Positions 1 to 13,800 of a stretch of DNA of 64,000 nt are shown here, piece by piece; positions within the stretch are counted from its first letter, which is position 1, and each line of letters opens with the position of its first letter. The DNA lies in assembly GCF_033473495.1 (NCBI RefSeq), contig NC_088940.1, positions 2,480,001-2,544,000 of the forward strand. Reading direction: 5' to 3'. A program made the position numbers and the translations under genes. The notes beneath the pieces were generated by a model. The model ran no database searches. It saw only the letters and a list, made by a program, of their open reading frames with translations, and had not been told where the DNA came from. Source of the DNA: Cercospora beticola (Eukaryota > Ascomycota > Dothideomycetes > Mycosphaerellales > Mycosphaerellaceae).

Positions 1-75
1 TCTGCTCTTGCAATCTGTATGAATGTCAGCACGTGTGTGTAGGAGAAGATGTGTAGGTTGTGGGAAGCGACTTAC

Positions 76-3000
76 GATCGTGGCTATCGCACCAATGACT
101 TGACCAGCCATGAGAGCAAAAGAGCAATGGAAGCGGACCATGGTCTGCAACAGGATCATACCAAAGCCGATGCCTTGGATGGAGTCGAGCACGCCGAGCC
201 ACAGCCAAAGACACCTGCCCAGCAGAGCAGATGCGATAGGGCCGCCAGCCCAAGGAAGGTACTGCCCAATGTTGGAGTTTGACCACAGAATCTGACACCA
301 TCTTGGAGCACCTAGGCCGATAGCGAAGATGGGGATGATCCAGCTGTGAGTCGTTGAGAGATATCCGAAGAAGAGCAGCACGCCGATCCACACAACCACA
401 AAGAAGAGGAGGATGAGCAAGAAGATGGCCCATCCTGGGGCGTGTCTGGAACTCCAGAGATACGACCAGTTACGACCATATGGTGCAGACAGGAAGATGT
501 TTTGGATGAACACAGCGACCAAGAACCAGACGACGATCTTTCTTCGGAAGATGGACGAGTAGAAGTCGGGCACGCCACCGGGTTTCTGGCGATAGAAGTC
601 TGGGAGACCGAAGAAGAGAACCAAGCCGACAGCCCACAAGAAGATGGAGATCGGAATGCCGATTGCGGTCATCTTGTAGCCCAAAGAGGTTGATTGTCCA
701 TTCGCGTTGGTGCGTGTAAGCTGGCTACCCCAGGCCCAGAGTCCAACAACATACAGCTGTTGTGTGCCTTGAATTGCGCATGCTCTGAACGCCCAGTCCT
801 TAACAGGCGCCGAGCCAAGCGAACCGAAGTTCTGAGCAAAGAACAGTGAGCCGGAAGACGATGCCACTGCGTACATGGCGGTAGCCACGTTTTGCACCCA
901 TCCACGAGCGCTGTCAGATTTGCCGAATGGTGCAAAAGCCAGGAGCCAGAAAGCCAAGCCATAGAATACCCATGGTAGACTGAGACACCAGACAGCCTCG
1001 AAGCGACGGAAAACAAACCACCAGATCAAGGTTGTTGCCAAGTAGATACAGGCGATTGTGTACAGTTGGCCAGCAGTCTGTCCGACCTGGCCACTGATGA
1101 GTGTGATCTGGTAAGAGTTCGCGGCGAGGATCTGTCCCAATGCGAGCAGGAGAGAGTAGACGGGCCAGTCTCCCACCTTCTGCAGCATTATACGCTTGAT
1201 GCCCGTTGGGGCCTTGTAGTTCTCGGGAAGCAAGAACTGGGCGAGCGACTCGTCTGTCTCAATGCCTTCGTAGATTGAGCCAGCTGGAGTTGGTCCTCTC
1301 GATGCGTTGGGCGTTGTAGCGCGGCTCATTTTAGCATCATGCAAGCGGCCGAACCATTCCTTTTCCGACTTCTCCAAGTACTCCTCAATGCACAGAGCGC
1401 TTTCCGAGTTGCTGCCGTTCAGGGAATCGAGTTTCTTGTCAAAAGTCTTGATATACAGTCCAGTAGGATCGGTAAAGAATGGCATCAGGTCCTGAGGCTG
1501 GTTCTTCTTCTCGTCCATGACAGTCTCCGTAGAGAGAGGGGTCTGCGGAATGCTGGGTGCCATGCCTCGCACGGGGCTATGTGGACGAGATAAGAAGGGA
1601 AATCGTGCACCCTCTGGTGTATCTCCTGGTGTCGTGGGGGAGAAGTAGGGATTATGCGTTGCGCTAGGAGCCGACGGACCTGCATGGCCGAGCGTACCAT
1701 CGCGCAGTGAGTAGTTGTATTCATTGACACCGCCCAGCTGAGACCGACGCTTTGAATCTTCTGCTTCTTGACGCGTGATGATCTCTTCGTCCTCGATACT
1801 GCTGAGACGGCGACGTGGGTCCTGCTGTTCTTCGAGTGAATTGCGGCGAGAGGCGCTAGGAGTGTGAGAAGAAGGTGTCGTCGACTGTGGCGGAGAGCCT
1901 CCGTGACCAGGACCGTGTCGCATACCCAGTGAGAGAGATGCAGGGCGAGACGCGTTTGGTGTGGTCGCTCCGGAGCGGTTGGGCGAAGACGGCCGTGTGT
2001 TCGGCCTGCTGCCGGCAGGAGTGCCCCAGCCACTACGTGGAGTCATCCAACCAGGAGTGTTCCAGCCACTCGATGTGCCGCTCTTGTCCTCCAGTCCCAT
2101 ACGTCTAGCAGTGATGTGTTCCATGCGCTTCTTGTGAATTTTGATGCAAGTCCCCTGCAGGATTTCGAGGTCCTCTTTCCATTGAGCCACAGGGAAACGC
2201 TGCTTGGCCGATCGAGCTCGCATCATGGCACGTGTATTGTAGTCAGACTTCAAAGCCGCTGCAATGGCCATCTTGAATTGATGCATCTGGTGTTTGGTGG
2301 TGGAAGACTCAATCGTGTACCACCAACCCGGCATTTGACCGAGACCTCCAACACGAGAACCCACACCAAGCGCACCTTTCCTGCCGAATTCGACAGCAAC
2401 AAGACCGAACGGCTCGTCTCTGCTAGGAATGAGGGCAAATTCGGCACCGCTGAAGATGAATGGCGGGAGCGCAGTGAACTCAGGCTTGGAGTAGACTCGT
2501 CCAGGATACTTCTCCATCATTCTTTGCAGCTTCAGTGCTGCGAATTTGCCATAAAGATCGATGGTAGGGCCAACACAGAGCAGCTGGACGTGCTCATATT
2601 TCTCCAGGATAGCCGGAAAGACATCTGCGATCAAGTCCACACCTTTCTGCATCGACCAGCGACCAACAAACACAAATAGATCTGCATCTGCGCGCTGTTC
2701 TAGGCCTGCCCATTCTTGCGCCTGTCGCTTCAAGCTAGCTCTGCCGCTTTCGAACACCTGGTCGATTTGTATTGAGTCTGGGTCGGTGAGCTTCTTGTCC
2801 CATTCGGCGATATCACTTGGGTCAGGGTTTGGCAGAGCACCGATCTTCTTGAGACCCCAGAAGATTGGGTATCGTGCCCAAGAACGCTTGCCGTACTTCT
2901 TACTGACACCGACGGCGCCAAAGCCCTTTTGATGAATTCGCAGAATGCTGGCTCCAGCGTGCAGAAGATTGAACACCTCTCCAAACTGAACATAGCGCTG

Positions 3001-6000
3001 TACCACAGTTTGCGGCAGATTGAAAACAGAACAGATTTCCTCAGACTCTCGTGTGTTTCGCATAGGCCACAGACCCTGGAACTCTCCATTGTGAATTGAG
3101 AGCGCGCAAGGGATGGTATCTGGAAGGAGGTAGAGTGGCGCGACTGTGCCGTGGTAATCGTTGATGTGGTAGAGATCGATCGGGAATCGGCGCATAGCTT
3201 CTGCAACACACTGGTTCCAGGCAGAATAGTAGATTGCGCTGTCGAGGTCGTCCATACGAGCCGGGTAGGGCTCTTTCGCATTCTGTCGGCGGAATACCGG
3301 TGCATCGAGAAGCATGTACGTGATGTTGTTGAGCTTGTGGTATTGGACTTGAACTTCGTACGTGCGTCCGAGGATGGTCACATCGATTGGCACGCCAGGA
3401 GTGTCGACGGGATAGTCAATGCCGCCAGCACATGGGACTACCCAGATCAAATCCTGATGTTCCAAGTTCTTGCCCATGAGCTGGGCCATGACACCGAGTC
3501 CTCCGATTTTGATCTTGATGTTCCAGTCGGAGATATCATACTCCATTGTGGCAATCAAGACTGTCCTGCGATGTTGTTCGACCACGGCACCAGCACCACC
3601 AGCTCCCATCGTGTCGCGGATGATTCCGGCGGCAAGATCAGGCGAAGAATCACCAGATACGGGGTCGTCTTTCTCGCTGTACTTCTCACGATTGAATATC
3701 TTCCCAATCGCTGCTACTGGAAGGATGCTGTTCTTCTCCGACAGTCCGATTTCGTTGAATTTGACGCCATAGAAGTAGTGCATGTAAGCCCAGACGGCGG
3801 CCATGGCCGAGAGAATCGGAATGATGGCCAACAAAACCCACAAGACAAGCTGGAGGTATCGATTGCCGACTGGAACCATGTAGTATCGCAAATCGCCGTC
3901 GTTGAACAGAATTCGCCAAGCAAGGGCAGTGCCATTGGGACCATCATTAGTAATGTTGGTTTGCGCTTTCTGCAAAGAGACGGGCGAGATGCGGTCGAGA
4001 ACAGTGTCGTTGTCGACATCACCGTACGCCATGGAGACATCCGGACTTCCATCATCGGCCATGCCCCAAACATTGATCTGAAACTGAGACGGCCACTCGT
4101 CCATGAAGTCGAAATACCAGGTACCATTGTCGAGCTGAGACATGCTGTTATCCAATCCGGAGTCGTAACCAAATTGATTGAACGAGCCATGGAGGAACAG
4201 GTGCGGGAATCGCCTTGGAGGCGTGTCGGAACCAACAACATCACCTTCCACGAAGTGAGCACTGCTTCCAGCAAGGCGAGACCAGTACTGCACTTGGACA
4301 TGGTCGCCAGACCACTTTTGGACCTTCTTGCCTCGCCAGGTCTGCGATTGTATCGATACGTTGCCGTGAGTGTAGTCGAACCAGTCCGACCAGACTGCAC
4401 CGAATGAAGTAGAGTACCGCCACTTGTCAGCTCCTGGCGCGTTGTGGTTGACCATGAGGCCTGATGTGGTGATCGAAGCGTCGCGCTTTTCGCTTGTGGT
4501 GTCTTTGTAAACGAGAGACGTGCTGTAGTTTCCTTTGAGTGGGAAGACGATTGGGTTGTTCTCTTGACCGACGCGAATCATGTAGTGGTCATGAGAATTT
4601 GTGAAGGTGTCGCCGGCCTCGCTTGTGACGTTGTTCACATTGATTTGATGGACACCGTCGTACACATTGGTCAGGTTAAATCGAGCTCGCCAGATGGAAG
4701 GACTGGGGCCATAGTAGTAAGCTTCGAATTGAGGATCCATCACCGCACAGTCGATGTTCTCCGTATCGAACTCGGCGACTTCGCCATTCTCAGTGGTGGA
4801 GTTAATGGAAAGCGCATCAGACAGCGAGCTGCAGCTCATCTCCGTTGAGAAACGCAGTTCCACCTCGAAAGTCGTTGGGTCAGACACAGGAGTATCGGAG
4901 AGGATGCGCGCATCGTGGCCAGGCAGGAAGCGAGTGATCACTGGCGATGGTGCCACCCATTTATCTTTGGGCACGAACGCTTTCCACCCGTACAAGGTCA
5001 TGTTGAGTCGAGGGACGCAACCATTCACATCCGACGAGTCTTCAATACCCAATGACACAGTTGAATCTTCAAGCGTGTACTCATCAAATGGATAAAACAT
5101 GTTCTTGACAGTTGTACCCGAATCGAAAGGAGAGATGATGGCGTCAGGACCACTGCAATCGTACTCGTAGTCTCGGGATCCGTTGTAATTTGTGTAGAGC
5201 AGCCAGACACCTTGGTTTCCGAAGCCTTCGCCTTCGAAGTCCTGGAAAGGCATACGACCGCGATACACGCTCCAGAGACCAGTCTCAGTTGGGACACCAA
5301 AAGAGCCTGGCAGCGTGTAGTTGAATGTCTGGCTCGAGAGTTGTTTCACATTGAAACCGTCCTGGAGAACAGGGTAACGTTGTCGCATCTCGAACATCTC
5401 CTTGAGCACAGTGTACACTGGGTGAGAAGTGTCTCTGTGGTCCAGGCTGACGCCGTCATCTTTGCAGCCATTGAGCGTGCTGTTGATTGGCCAGTCGTTC
5501 AGGTTGGTGTTGCCGACTTTGTAGCAGCCATGCATCTGCCAAGCTTGCGCCGAGGCCATGGGCTGACGACCGAAGATGTAGTTGCTTGCGGTATTGTCAA
5601 GGACATACATTGCCTGTTCCTCTCCCCAACTGATCAATGGGATACCTGGCATGACCATGGTAATGATGAAATCGCCAAGCAGCTGCCGTTGCGTGCCGTT
5701 AGTCAATCCGGGCCAGCGAAGCACGTCGTGGTTTGAGACGCCATACATGTGGCGTGGATCGAATTCGCCAGTGATTGCATTATGCATGTCGTTGGTTCGC
5801 ACAAAAGTCGCCCACTGATCAGCAAAGTTGATCGGAGCGTCGTTCGCAGCCAAGAGGTTACCGTCAAGCCCAAGCATTCGCATCAGTGCTCGGTAGGTGG
5901 AGTAGTGAAATGCGCCTGCATCGAGAGCTTGCAAGCCCGCATCTCGAATGTATGCTGAGTTGTTGTCTTGTTTGGTCAACATGGCTTCCGTCTCGTTGTA

Positions 6001-7104
6001 CTCCTGCATGGTCGGTTCCTTGCCGCGTCCGAGGTAAACTGCGCCGTTCGCATTTCCGTTGACAATTTCTCCCGGGATGAAGAAGTTCTTCTTGCCAACA
6101 GACGCAGCGCACTCGCGTTGGTGTTTTGACCATTCAGCTTGCCCATCGACAGTCACCTGCATGGCTTTGTCGATACGGTACCCATCGATATCAAGAGCCT
6201 CGATCATCATGCAGGAAAAGTGCTTGATCTTGTCCAGCACCTGCGGTCGCCAATCTCGCAAACGATCTTGAACACCGTTGAATTTGCTGAGCTGCTTTTG
6301 CCATTCCGGATACACACCAAAAGCACCAACGTCGCCAAATTGATCGAATTCACTGTCCATGCAGCCCACCATCGCATTCGTGTTGTTATCAATGATCTGG
6401 TTGCCACCTTGATCCCAAAAGCGTGGAAAGTCGTAGGGACAGACTTCGTGAAATTCGTTGGTCTGGTAAAAGTCACGGTATCGGTTCTTGCTGATGTAAT
6501 TCATGTTGTGCTCCGAGAAGGACCAATCGGTACTTGTGTTGTAGTATCCTTCGAAACCAAACAGATTGGCCATGGTCGCCATCGTGTTGTCCATGATCAC
6601 ATACATGCCCTTGTCGTGGATCGCCTTGATGCCCTCTCGCCATTGAGTGATGTTGCCCAAGTGGTGGTCGAGGATAGTGTGATCGAGAGGACTGAAGCCG
6701 TCGGCTTCCCAGGGCTTGTTCAAGAAGGCACTGCCGACAAGATAAATTCCGCGAATGCCCAACCCGTGGAGGTAGTCGAGCGAGTCCTGGAGGCCAACGA
6801 TGTCTCCGCCATATCGAAGCTGCGTCTGGCGGTAATCTTCCTCCCAAGTGGTGCCATTGGCGTTATCGTTGGTGGGGTCGCCGTTCACGAATCGGTCCAG
6901 GAAGAAGCTGTAAAACGGGAAACGCCAATTCTCGGGACTAGGCGTGTGCTCGAATCCCGCAGGCCATTCCGGAGTGGTGTATTCGAGAGGTGTTGCCGCA
7001 TTTTCGTTGACGTTCAGATTCCACGGCTCTTCCACGGGGTCATAGTAGGAGCCGGAGACCAGAGCCGCGAGTGAAGCGAGGCGGAGAATACATGTTCCGA
7101 ACAT
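76..7104 (-). CDS. ags1: alpha-1,3-glucan synthase (C-terminus cut by window edge)
   Basis: Membrane-bound enzyme that polymerises cell-wall alpha-1,3-glucan. The frame is open from ATG 7104 for 2,343 codons to a GTAAGT donor at 75-70, so a last exon lies outside the window; the family is usually about 2,400 residues. Order seen: signal peptide (about 1-19); extracellular GH13 domain (about 40-560) with DIDGYRIDKAM nucleophile region, FIPGEIVNG and GVSNHDVLRWPG; one membrane helix near 1081-1110; intracellular GT5 glycogen-synthase-like domain (about 1175-1650) with the KIGGLG motif and a SRDEPFGLVAVEFGRKG acceptor-side motif; a Ser/Pro/Thr-rich linker (about 1650-1900); then a multi-helix C-terminal pore-like region. 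An in-frame ATG at 7119 would add five residues (MRASN). The GPI amylase-like gene begins 1.9 kb away on the other strand. Family assignment is firm; the paralogue (ags1, agsA or agsB type) is not resolved. Confidence 0.96.
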
Positions 7105-7119
7105 GTTGCTCGCTCGCAT

Positions 7120-9037
7120 CGAATGCAAGTGCCGCGGCAGCACTGGCTGGAGTCGAGGGCCTCTAGGCAAAGCTCATCCAGAAGGAGAAGGTGGTGGTGA
7201 GCGCGAGGAGGGGAAAGGAAAGCACGCCGGGTGCTGGTCCGCTGGGCAGTTGCGAAGAGTTAGCAGCGGAGGTGAGTGATGGGCTGCGAAAGGATGCGGA
7301 CCTGCGTTCAAGTGTATGCCAGGCACAGCGAGGTGCAGGGATGTTAAAGCGCTGAACGCGGGTGGGGCACAACGGCTGCGAGTGGGAGAACCATCGACCC
7401 GAGGGCGTGAAGTGAAAGAGCAGCAGCAGGGTTGCATGGGCCGGACATGAGGTCGACGAGGGACAGAATGAAGCAAGGCGCAAATGCAAGTGGCAACGGG
7501 CACAGCTGCTCGACTCCACCAGCGCTCAGGCTTGGCCGGGCGTTGGGTGACAGCAACGAGATGGTGCGTCTCCGATGTAGCATGCAGTGCAGGCCGTGGT
7601 GCTCTGGGTTTGTACGATAGTGTTGGGCGCCGCGGCAGCGATTGGCCGCCTGCCACCACGGCGCGCCGCATTGGGATGCGCCCGAATATCGTCCATACTA
7701 CAGGCAGATGGCTCGCAGCTGTGGCGGCAGGAGGTTGACAGCAGGACCCATTCTCGCACTCGCGTTTGCCCGTGATAGTGGGCTCCGGAGCCCGCCCACG
7801 CGTCGCTGCTAAATGCCACCCTGGCCACCGCCAGCTCGCTCGCCTACAGCGCTGCGGACAGCCGTTGTGCTGCTTAGCACCAGTCCTCCATCACCGCCCT
7901 GCGCGAGTCTGAAGTCTGGCGCACCAAGGTTCGATCAGCGCACAGGAGCACCTCGACCGCGCGCACGACACAAAGGAAGCCATCGCGATTGAACTCTGCT
8001 GCGAAGCTCCACGCTGGTGAAGCTAGCCAACGTGCCGTCGTATGGACGCGCCTTCTCCATGCCGTCCATGCTGGCAGCGCGATTGCCACACGTGTGCGCA
8101 ATTGGCCGAGCCCGTTGCAGTGAGATGACGTGAAGCGCAGTTGCGCGAAAAGGTGATTAATGATAGCGCTTGACGTCTGGAGCAGAATCTGCAGTCGAGC
8201 CAGGCGCGCAGGGAAGGTGCGGTCGTGCGCACGGGCCACTCCCATGTTGCCGATCAAACAAGACTTGCACACGGCTTCCTTCCGGCACCACTTTTCGTTT
8301 GTTCCTGCATGCATTCCATCACCCTTCATCATGCCGTGCAAGGATGGCCCGAACGCGTTTTGGGACCCGCGTTGAATTCCAACCGCACCGCACACCCTCC
8401 CACACCACGCCATCGCCATTCTCGTGCCCGCCTGCACGTGAGCAACGCTCCCCGGCATCTTCCTCGACATCGTGCTCGAATATGGCCAGGGCCAGCCCAA
8501 ACCGGATCGCCCTCATGGCACGATCTGCCCGGGGAGGCCAGACGACATGTCTTGCCTTTGTTTGAACCTCACAGCTCTCTGCGTCTGCGACACGATTTCC
8601 TCTGTCAGTAACCAGACGCTGTGTCGCCTTGCGTGACTTCGGCAGCACCTATCCAGCCTATCGTCGCCCAGTGGAGCCCTGGAACCAGATCTTTTCCCAG
8701 CTGGGCCTGCACCATCTCGACATGGCCCCTTCTGCAGAGTCTTCACCTCAACGCTGTCTCCCGGCGAGTTGGTTATGCACGCTAGGCTGTTCTCGTATTC
8801 CAGACTGTACGTGGTGGCGGTCATTCCACACGAACTCGTGTTTGAGTCGTTATCGCCGTTGCTGCCAACTGGACTTGGCTCTTGATCGTACCGGAGCACA
8901 AGGCTTGGGACCGCCGTGACTAGTTACTCAACTTGAGGCTCAGCTCAAACTTCAAACTCTGCGCCATTCACTCTGCAGCCATGTATATGCTAACATCCGC
9001 GCCGTAATTGAAAGCACCCCGCTCATTTGACCGAGCC
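7120..9037. other. shared upstream region of glucan synthase and GPI amylase genes
   Basis: About 1.9 kb between two divergent cell-wall genes. Both strands hold only short GC-rich frames (up to about 200 codons near 7874-8500) with low-complexity, Arg/Ser/His-rich translations and no recognisable domain. It presumably contains both promoters and 5' leaders. I see no RNA gene or clear repeat. Confidence 0.5.
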
Positions 9038-10836
9038 ATGAACTGTCTGGTGCCTTTGTTCATCATTGCTCTCATCACCGTCTGTACCTTGGAAGCAAGT
9101 GCAGCTACCCTCGAAGACTGGCGATCCCGGACAATCTATCAAGTCATCACAGATCGTTTCTCTCGAAGCGATGGATCCACAACCGCACCTTGTGATGTCG
9201 TGAACGGCAGATATTGCGGTGGATCTTGGAAAGGCATCACCAACAAGCTAGACTACATCCAAGGGATGAACTTCGATGCCATCTGGATATCACCTGTTGT
9301 GGAACAGCTTCCCCAGGAGACCATCGACGGCGACGCTCACATGGGCTATTGGGCACAAGACCTCTACGCACTCAATCTCAATTTCGGCACTGCTGATGAC
9401 CTCCACGAGCTCATTGCTGAGGTACATCGACGTGGCATGTACTTGATGTTGGACATTGTTGTCAACCACATGGCATATGCTGGTCCGGCATCGGCAGTCG
9501 ATTACAGGGTGTTCAATCCTTTCAATGATGCGAAGTATTTTCACTCATACTGTAAGTGAACACGATCGTCATTGGAGACCTCGAATGAAGTTGTGAAGCC
9601 TGTGATCAAAGACGTATCTTCTTGACAGGTGACCGCGTTCTAACGACTGCTCCAGGCCCAGTCAATGGCAATACAAACCAGACCGAAGTCGAGGTCTGCT
9701 GGATGGGCAGCAGCGCAGTCTCCCTGGTCGATCTGCGTACCGAAGACAGGGCTGTCAGAGACATGTGGGGAAAATGGATCTCCGAGATGGTCTCCAACTA
9801 CTCAATTGACGGCCTCCGCATCGATACGGCTGTCAATGTCGAGCCCGATTTCTTTGCCAGGTTCCTCAGAGCTGCAGGGGTCTTCGCTACAGGCGAGACG
9901 ATGTTTGGCGACAACAGCATGGTATGTCGCTGGGCTGACACCATTGGCTCGATTTTGAACTATCCAATATACTATACTCTCATGAGAGCTTTCGGAAGCA
10001 CAAGTGGTAACCTTAACGACCTCATCACTACCATATACACGACCAGGGAGAACTGCGAAGATACCACAGCATTCGGCACCTTCTCCGAGAACCACGACGT
10101 CACGAGATTTACGGAATTAACGAACGACACGGCACAAGCGAAAAACGTCCTGGCATTTACCATCATGTTCGACGGTATCCCAATCATATATCAGGGTCAA
10201 GAACAGCATATGGCGGGGAAAATCTCGCCGCATACAAATAGATCACCACTCTGGACCACAGAATTCGACACAGACGCAGCGCTCTACAAACATATCGCTA
10301 CCTTGGTACTCGCCAGGCAACACTTTCTACTGGCCGAAGACGATTACATCAAGTCAGCGACAGAGGTCATATATCAAGACTACCACACAATGGCTCTACG
10401 CAAGGGCGTGAGCGACAAGCAGGTGATCACCGTTCTCAACAATGATGGTGAAGCTACCGGTGACTTTGAGATCGACCTTTTAGCGCACGGACTTGCATTT
10501 GGAACTCAAGTCATGGAGGTGCTTACTTGTACTAATCTCACAGTCAGCCCAGTAGGTGTGCTGAAAGTCCCTATGGGCAAAGGCTTGCCCAAAATCCTGT
10601 ATCCGAGTGAATACATGAGCAACTCAGGACTTTGTGGAATGGGCGACCCTCTGCCGAAGCCCACCACCACGGGCACCACTTCACAGCCAGCAGCACCAAC
10701 ATCTACGAGTTCTGAACCAGATAACTCTGGCACAAGAAGTGCCTGCACTGCTCAATCGTCAATGCCGGTCCTAGCAATAGCACTATCGATTCTGCTGACA
10801 TCCTCCGGAGGTTTCGCCTACTTCTTGGAAACATGA
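9038..10836 (+). CDS. GPI-anchored GH13 alpha-amylase / alpha-glucanotransferase-like protein
   Basis: Exons 9038-9551 and 9629-10836 (77 bp intron, GTAAGT...TTGACAG) give 573 residues. Signal peptide 1-22. The GH13 fold resembles Taka-amylase: region I LDIVVNHM, region II DGLRIDT with the nucleophile Asp near 237, region III GETMFGD with the acid/base Glu near 260, region IV FSENHD near 327. The two residues after region II that are Lys-His in Taka-amylase are Val-Asn here. The tail is Thr/Ser/Pro-rich and ends in a hydrophobic segment ([19 protein letters not shown]), as in GPI-anchored proteins. In aspergilli, GPI-anchored members act as 4-alpha-glucanotransferases that affect wall alpha-glucan; that role is inferred here from the anchor, the altered residues and the neighbouring glucan synthase. 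No starch-binding domain is seen. The ATG at 9038 is chosen because it starts the signal peptide. Confidence 0.9.
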
Positions 10837-13800
10837 AAGCGATATGCACTGCAGATTGATATCTCGCTTGACTATCTGGTCTCCGATCCTTTCTGTGCAG
10901 CCGCTCGGTATTTTCATGCTTCAAAGATAAGGTCGTCTGGGCAAAACTGCAACCTTGCGCTAGCTGGGCTAGACCATTCCTGCAAGAAACGGCACTGTGC
11001 TATCTGGCGCCCACCAAGACTAGCCAACAACAACCCATCGGAGGTCCATGTGGCTGAGCAGCACTCGATCCGCGATCTCAAGACCAGCATTGCAGCTCCG
11101 GCAGTCACAGCAACGAATGACGATCAGTCGAATTTCGGTCGAAGTATTCGGAATGCTTCCTGAGCCCCATCTTGCGGGTCGAAGCCACTGTTGTGGCATC
11201 GATATCTCAACGCCTCAAAACAACCTTGCAAAGCGCTGCAGTAGCTTATCGGTTGCTCTTGGATCTATGCCAAGAAGCGTGCATGAGAATCCCTGCACAG
11301 CCCTGCCGGCAACGCTTTCGGAACGGGATCGAATATAGTAGCACACCATTGATCACAACAGAAATTTTCATTGCCGCTATTTTTCATTCTCACCAGCTTG
11401 ATCGCGAATTCGCGTTCTGCGGGGTACACGGATTATCAACACAAAACAAACCGTGATGATGGAGTGCACCTCATGCGAAAGACACTTCGGGTCGTGCGCA
11501 GCAATAGGTCTCGGCCAAATTTGGCAGTTTTCTATCCGAACTTTTTCTTCAAGTTTCGTATTTATTCGCGACTCCCTTCCTATCTCGCTTCGCTTCTCCC
11601 GGCTCTGTGATACTGTACCGTAGATAATTGCGGCATCGCATTCGCCGCAGATCCTGTACTTTGCCGCGATTGCTTTGCATACAGTACTGTACAGTGACGA
11701 AAAAGAAAAAAAGTGGAAACTGGGTGGACACTTTTCTTAAAACAGGTCCACACTTGCAAGCAAAGAAAACACTGGCACGACTGGCAGCCGGAGGAACATC
11801 CCAGAAGAATCGATAGCGCCAGCACAGCCAGCATTCGACGTGTTCTGGTCTGGTCCTTTTCTCCCGCCACGTTATATTTCGGGGTTCTCGCGAGGTTCTC
11901 TCAAGGATCACTTTGCTGGGTATCTCTTCGGTGAAGTGCTCCACGGTGGATCTGGCACTGGACTTCTGGAAATCTGAATCATGTGATGCAAGAGTTACAT
12001 ACTTGTACTTGGGAGGTTGCACTTCCAGGCTCGCTACCCAGAACCTGCCGTGTGAGAAAACATCGTTGATGGATGAGCTATCGTTGAGGTAGTACAAAGT
12101 GCCCGGCTCGGCGGTATTATTATTATTTTATATTCGTTTTCTTTGTTGAAGATTTTCTGTTGAAGACGCCAATTCTCGGTGCTGCACGACCGCATAACGA
12201 TCTTCTCCGTTCTTTGAACCTATCATTTCACATACACATCCGGATATCCTCAGAGCGAATCGACCTGGAAGCTTTCATCGGCACATACCGGTCGGTCGGC
12301 AGACTTTTTGTTGCTTGCTGAACTCTGAATAACCTCACAAACTTTTCGGCGGCGTGGGGACCGAACCTGCCGGAACTCGGCTGCACCGTGCATGCACTGC
12401 ACTTACAGATCTGCGTGATGTGATGTGATGTGATGGCTTTCTCGTTGCATGCATTTGTTGGAAGAATGTCGACAGGTTTGTTGAGTGATGATGAGCTCGA
12501 TAATTCAAATCTCGAAGCACGTTTCGTTCGGCTTCCGGAACTGAAGATCTACAATACATGCACTGCGTGGAAAGGCAATCTGCTGTTAATTGATTGATTG
12601 ACGAGCCTTGTTATTATCTATCAGTGCAGCACCGCTTATTAGTTAGTGGGGAGATAGGGAAGTGCGATTGCGACGACATGCTATGATATGCTGTAGATCT
12701 TTTCCTCGGTCTTTCGATTGTTGAAGCAAGCAAGCAAGCGAAGCTGCTGGGCAGAAATTTGTCAGATTTCTTGTTGAATCTGTTCGGACGTGCTTCCGAG
12801 CGTCGATGGATCAAGACATGGATGTCATGCGTTTGCTCCACACGCTATTGGACTTTTGCTTTCCTTGTCTTTGCTGGGCAGTGGGCACCGACGACTGACC
12901 GCGGGCCTGCAGCCGCGATGAGAGACGCCTCGCTGTCAACGAACAAGGAATGACGCTGACGTCTCCAGGTCTCCATAACTTTCTTGACGCGTGAGAATGG
13001 CATGGCATGGCAAGCATGGCAGCCACGGCCAAGACATATTTTCTCGTTTTGTGTGGATCCTATCTTTCGGGTCGTAGAGGTATAGTGCTGAATATCATGT
13101 TCCTTTTCTTGTTACTCATGCCGTGAAGCAAGGAGATCGAAACGCGGGTCGAAAGAGCCGCCAGGTGACGTCCATGGCATAGATATGCGCGACACACCTT
13201 CCAAAAGGCTCCAGATCCCGCCGCTTGGTACTTGGGAAGCAGGTCGCAGAGCCATGCCGTTGTAGCTGGAATGCATGGCGATGAGTATTTCGAGTTCTTG
13301 TGTTTCAGCTACGAAGCTGGAAATCGAGCGATGTGACTGGATGCACAGATCGTGTTCTCTTTGCGAGTGGCCTGAAGATGGCAGTCGAGGAATTTGAGAT
13401 GTTTGACTTTGAAACATTGACGTCGAAGTCAGCTGATGAGGTCGCACGAGGTGGCCTGTCACTGTCAATGCGACTTCGGTGGTGCAAGTTGAAGATCGAA
13501 GCAAGGAGCACTATGTGAGGATGAAAAGAGGTCGATCACCGCATACTCCTCTGTGCGGTTCATGCAGTCAAGATCGACGAGACTGCTGATCGAACCTGGT
13601 GACAGGTGGCGAGAATCTGTTTGCGTGCATGTGCACAAGGAATTGGGCGTGACAAGCGTCAGCACTGTAAGAAGCCTCGCAAGTTCATCGCCTGCGCTCT
13701 ATCGAAGAACTTATCTCGGCCAGAAACTGTCGCCAGACCTATTTATACGAGCTCGTTCAATGTCATTCTGCATTAACTCGGTGTGGTAGTGTAAGGGCGC

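Noticed and set aside
3151..4407. Plus-strand open frame of 418 codons
   Set aside because: It lies antisense inside the alpha-1,3-glucan synthase coding region, whose minus frame has all family motifs. The antisense opening is a by-product of codon bias.
6139..7074. Plus-strand open frame of 311 codons
   Set aside because: Antisense to the GH13 domain of the glucan synthase; no domain or start context of its own.
11549..12097. Minus-strand frame of 182 codons
   Set aside because: The translation is not protein-like (poly-Phe run, mixed composition), and no spliced model improves it.
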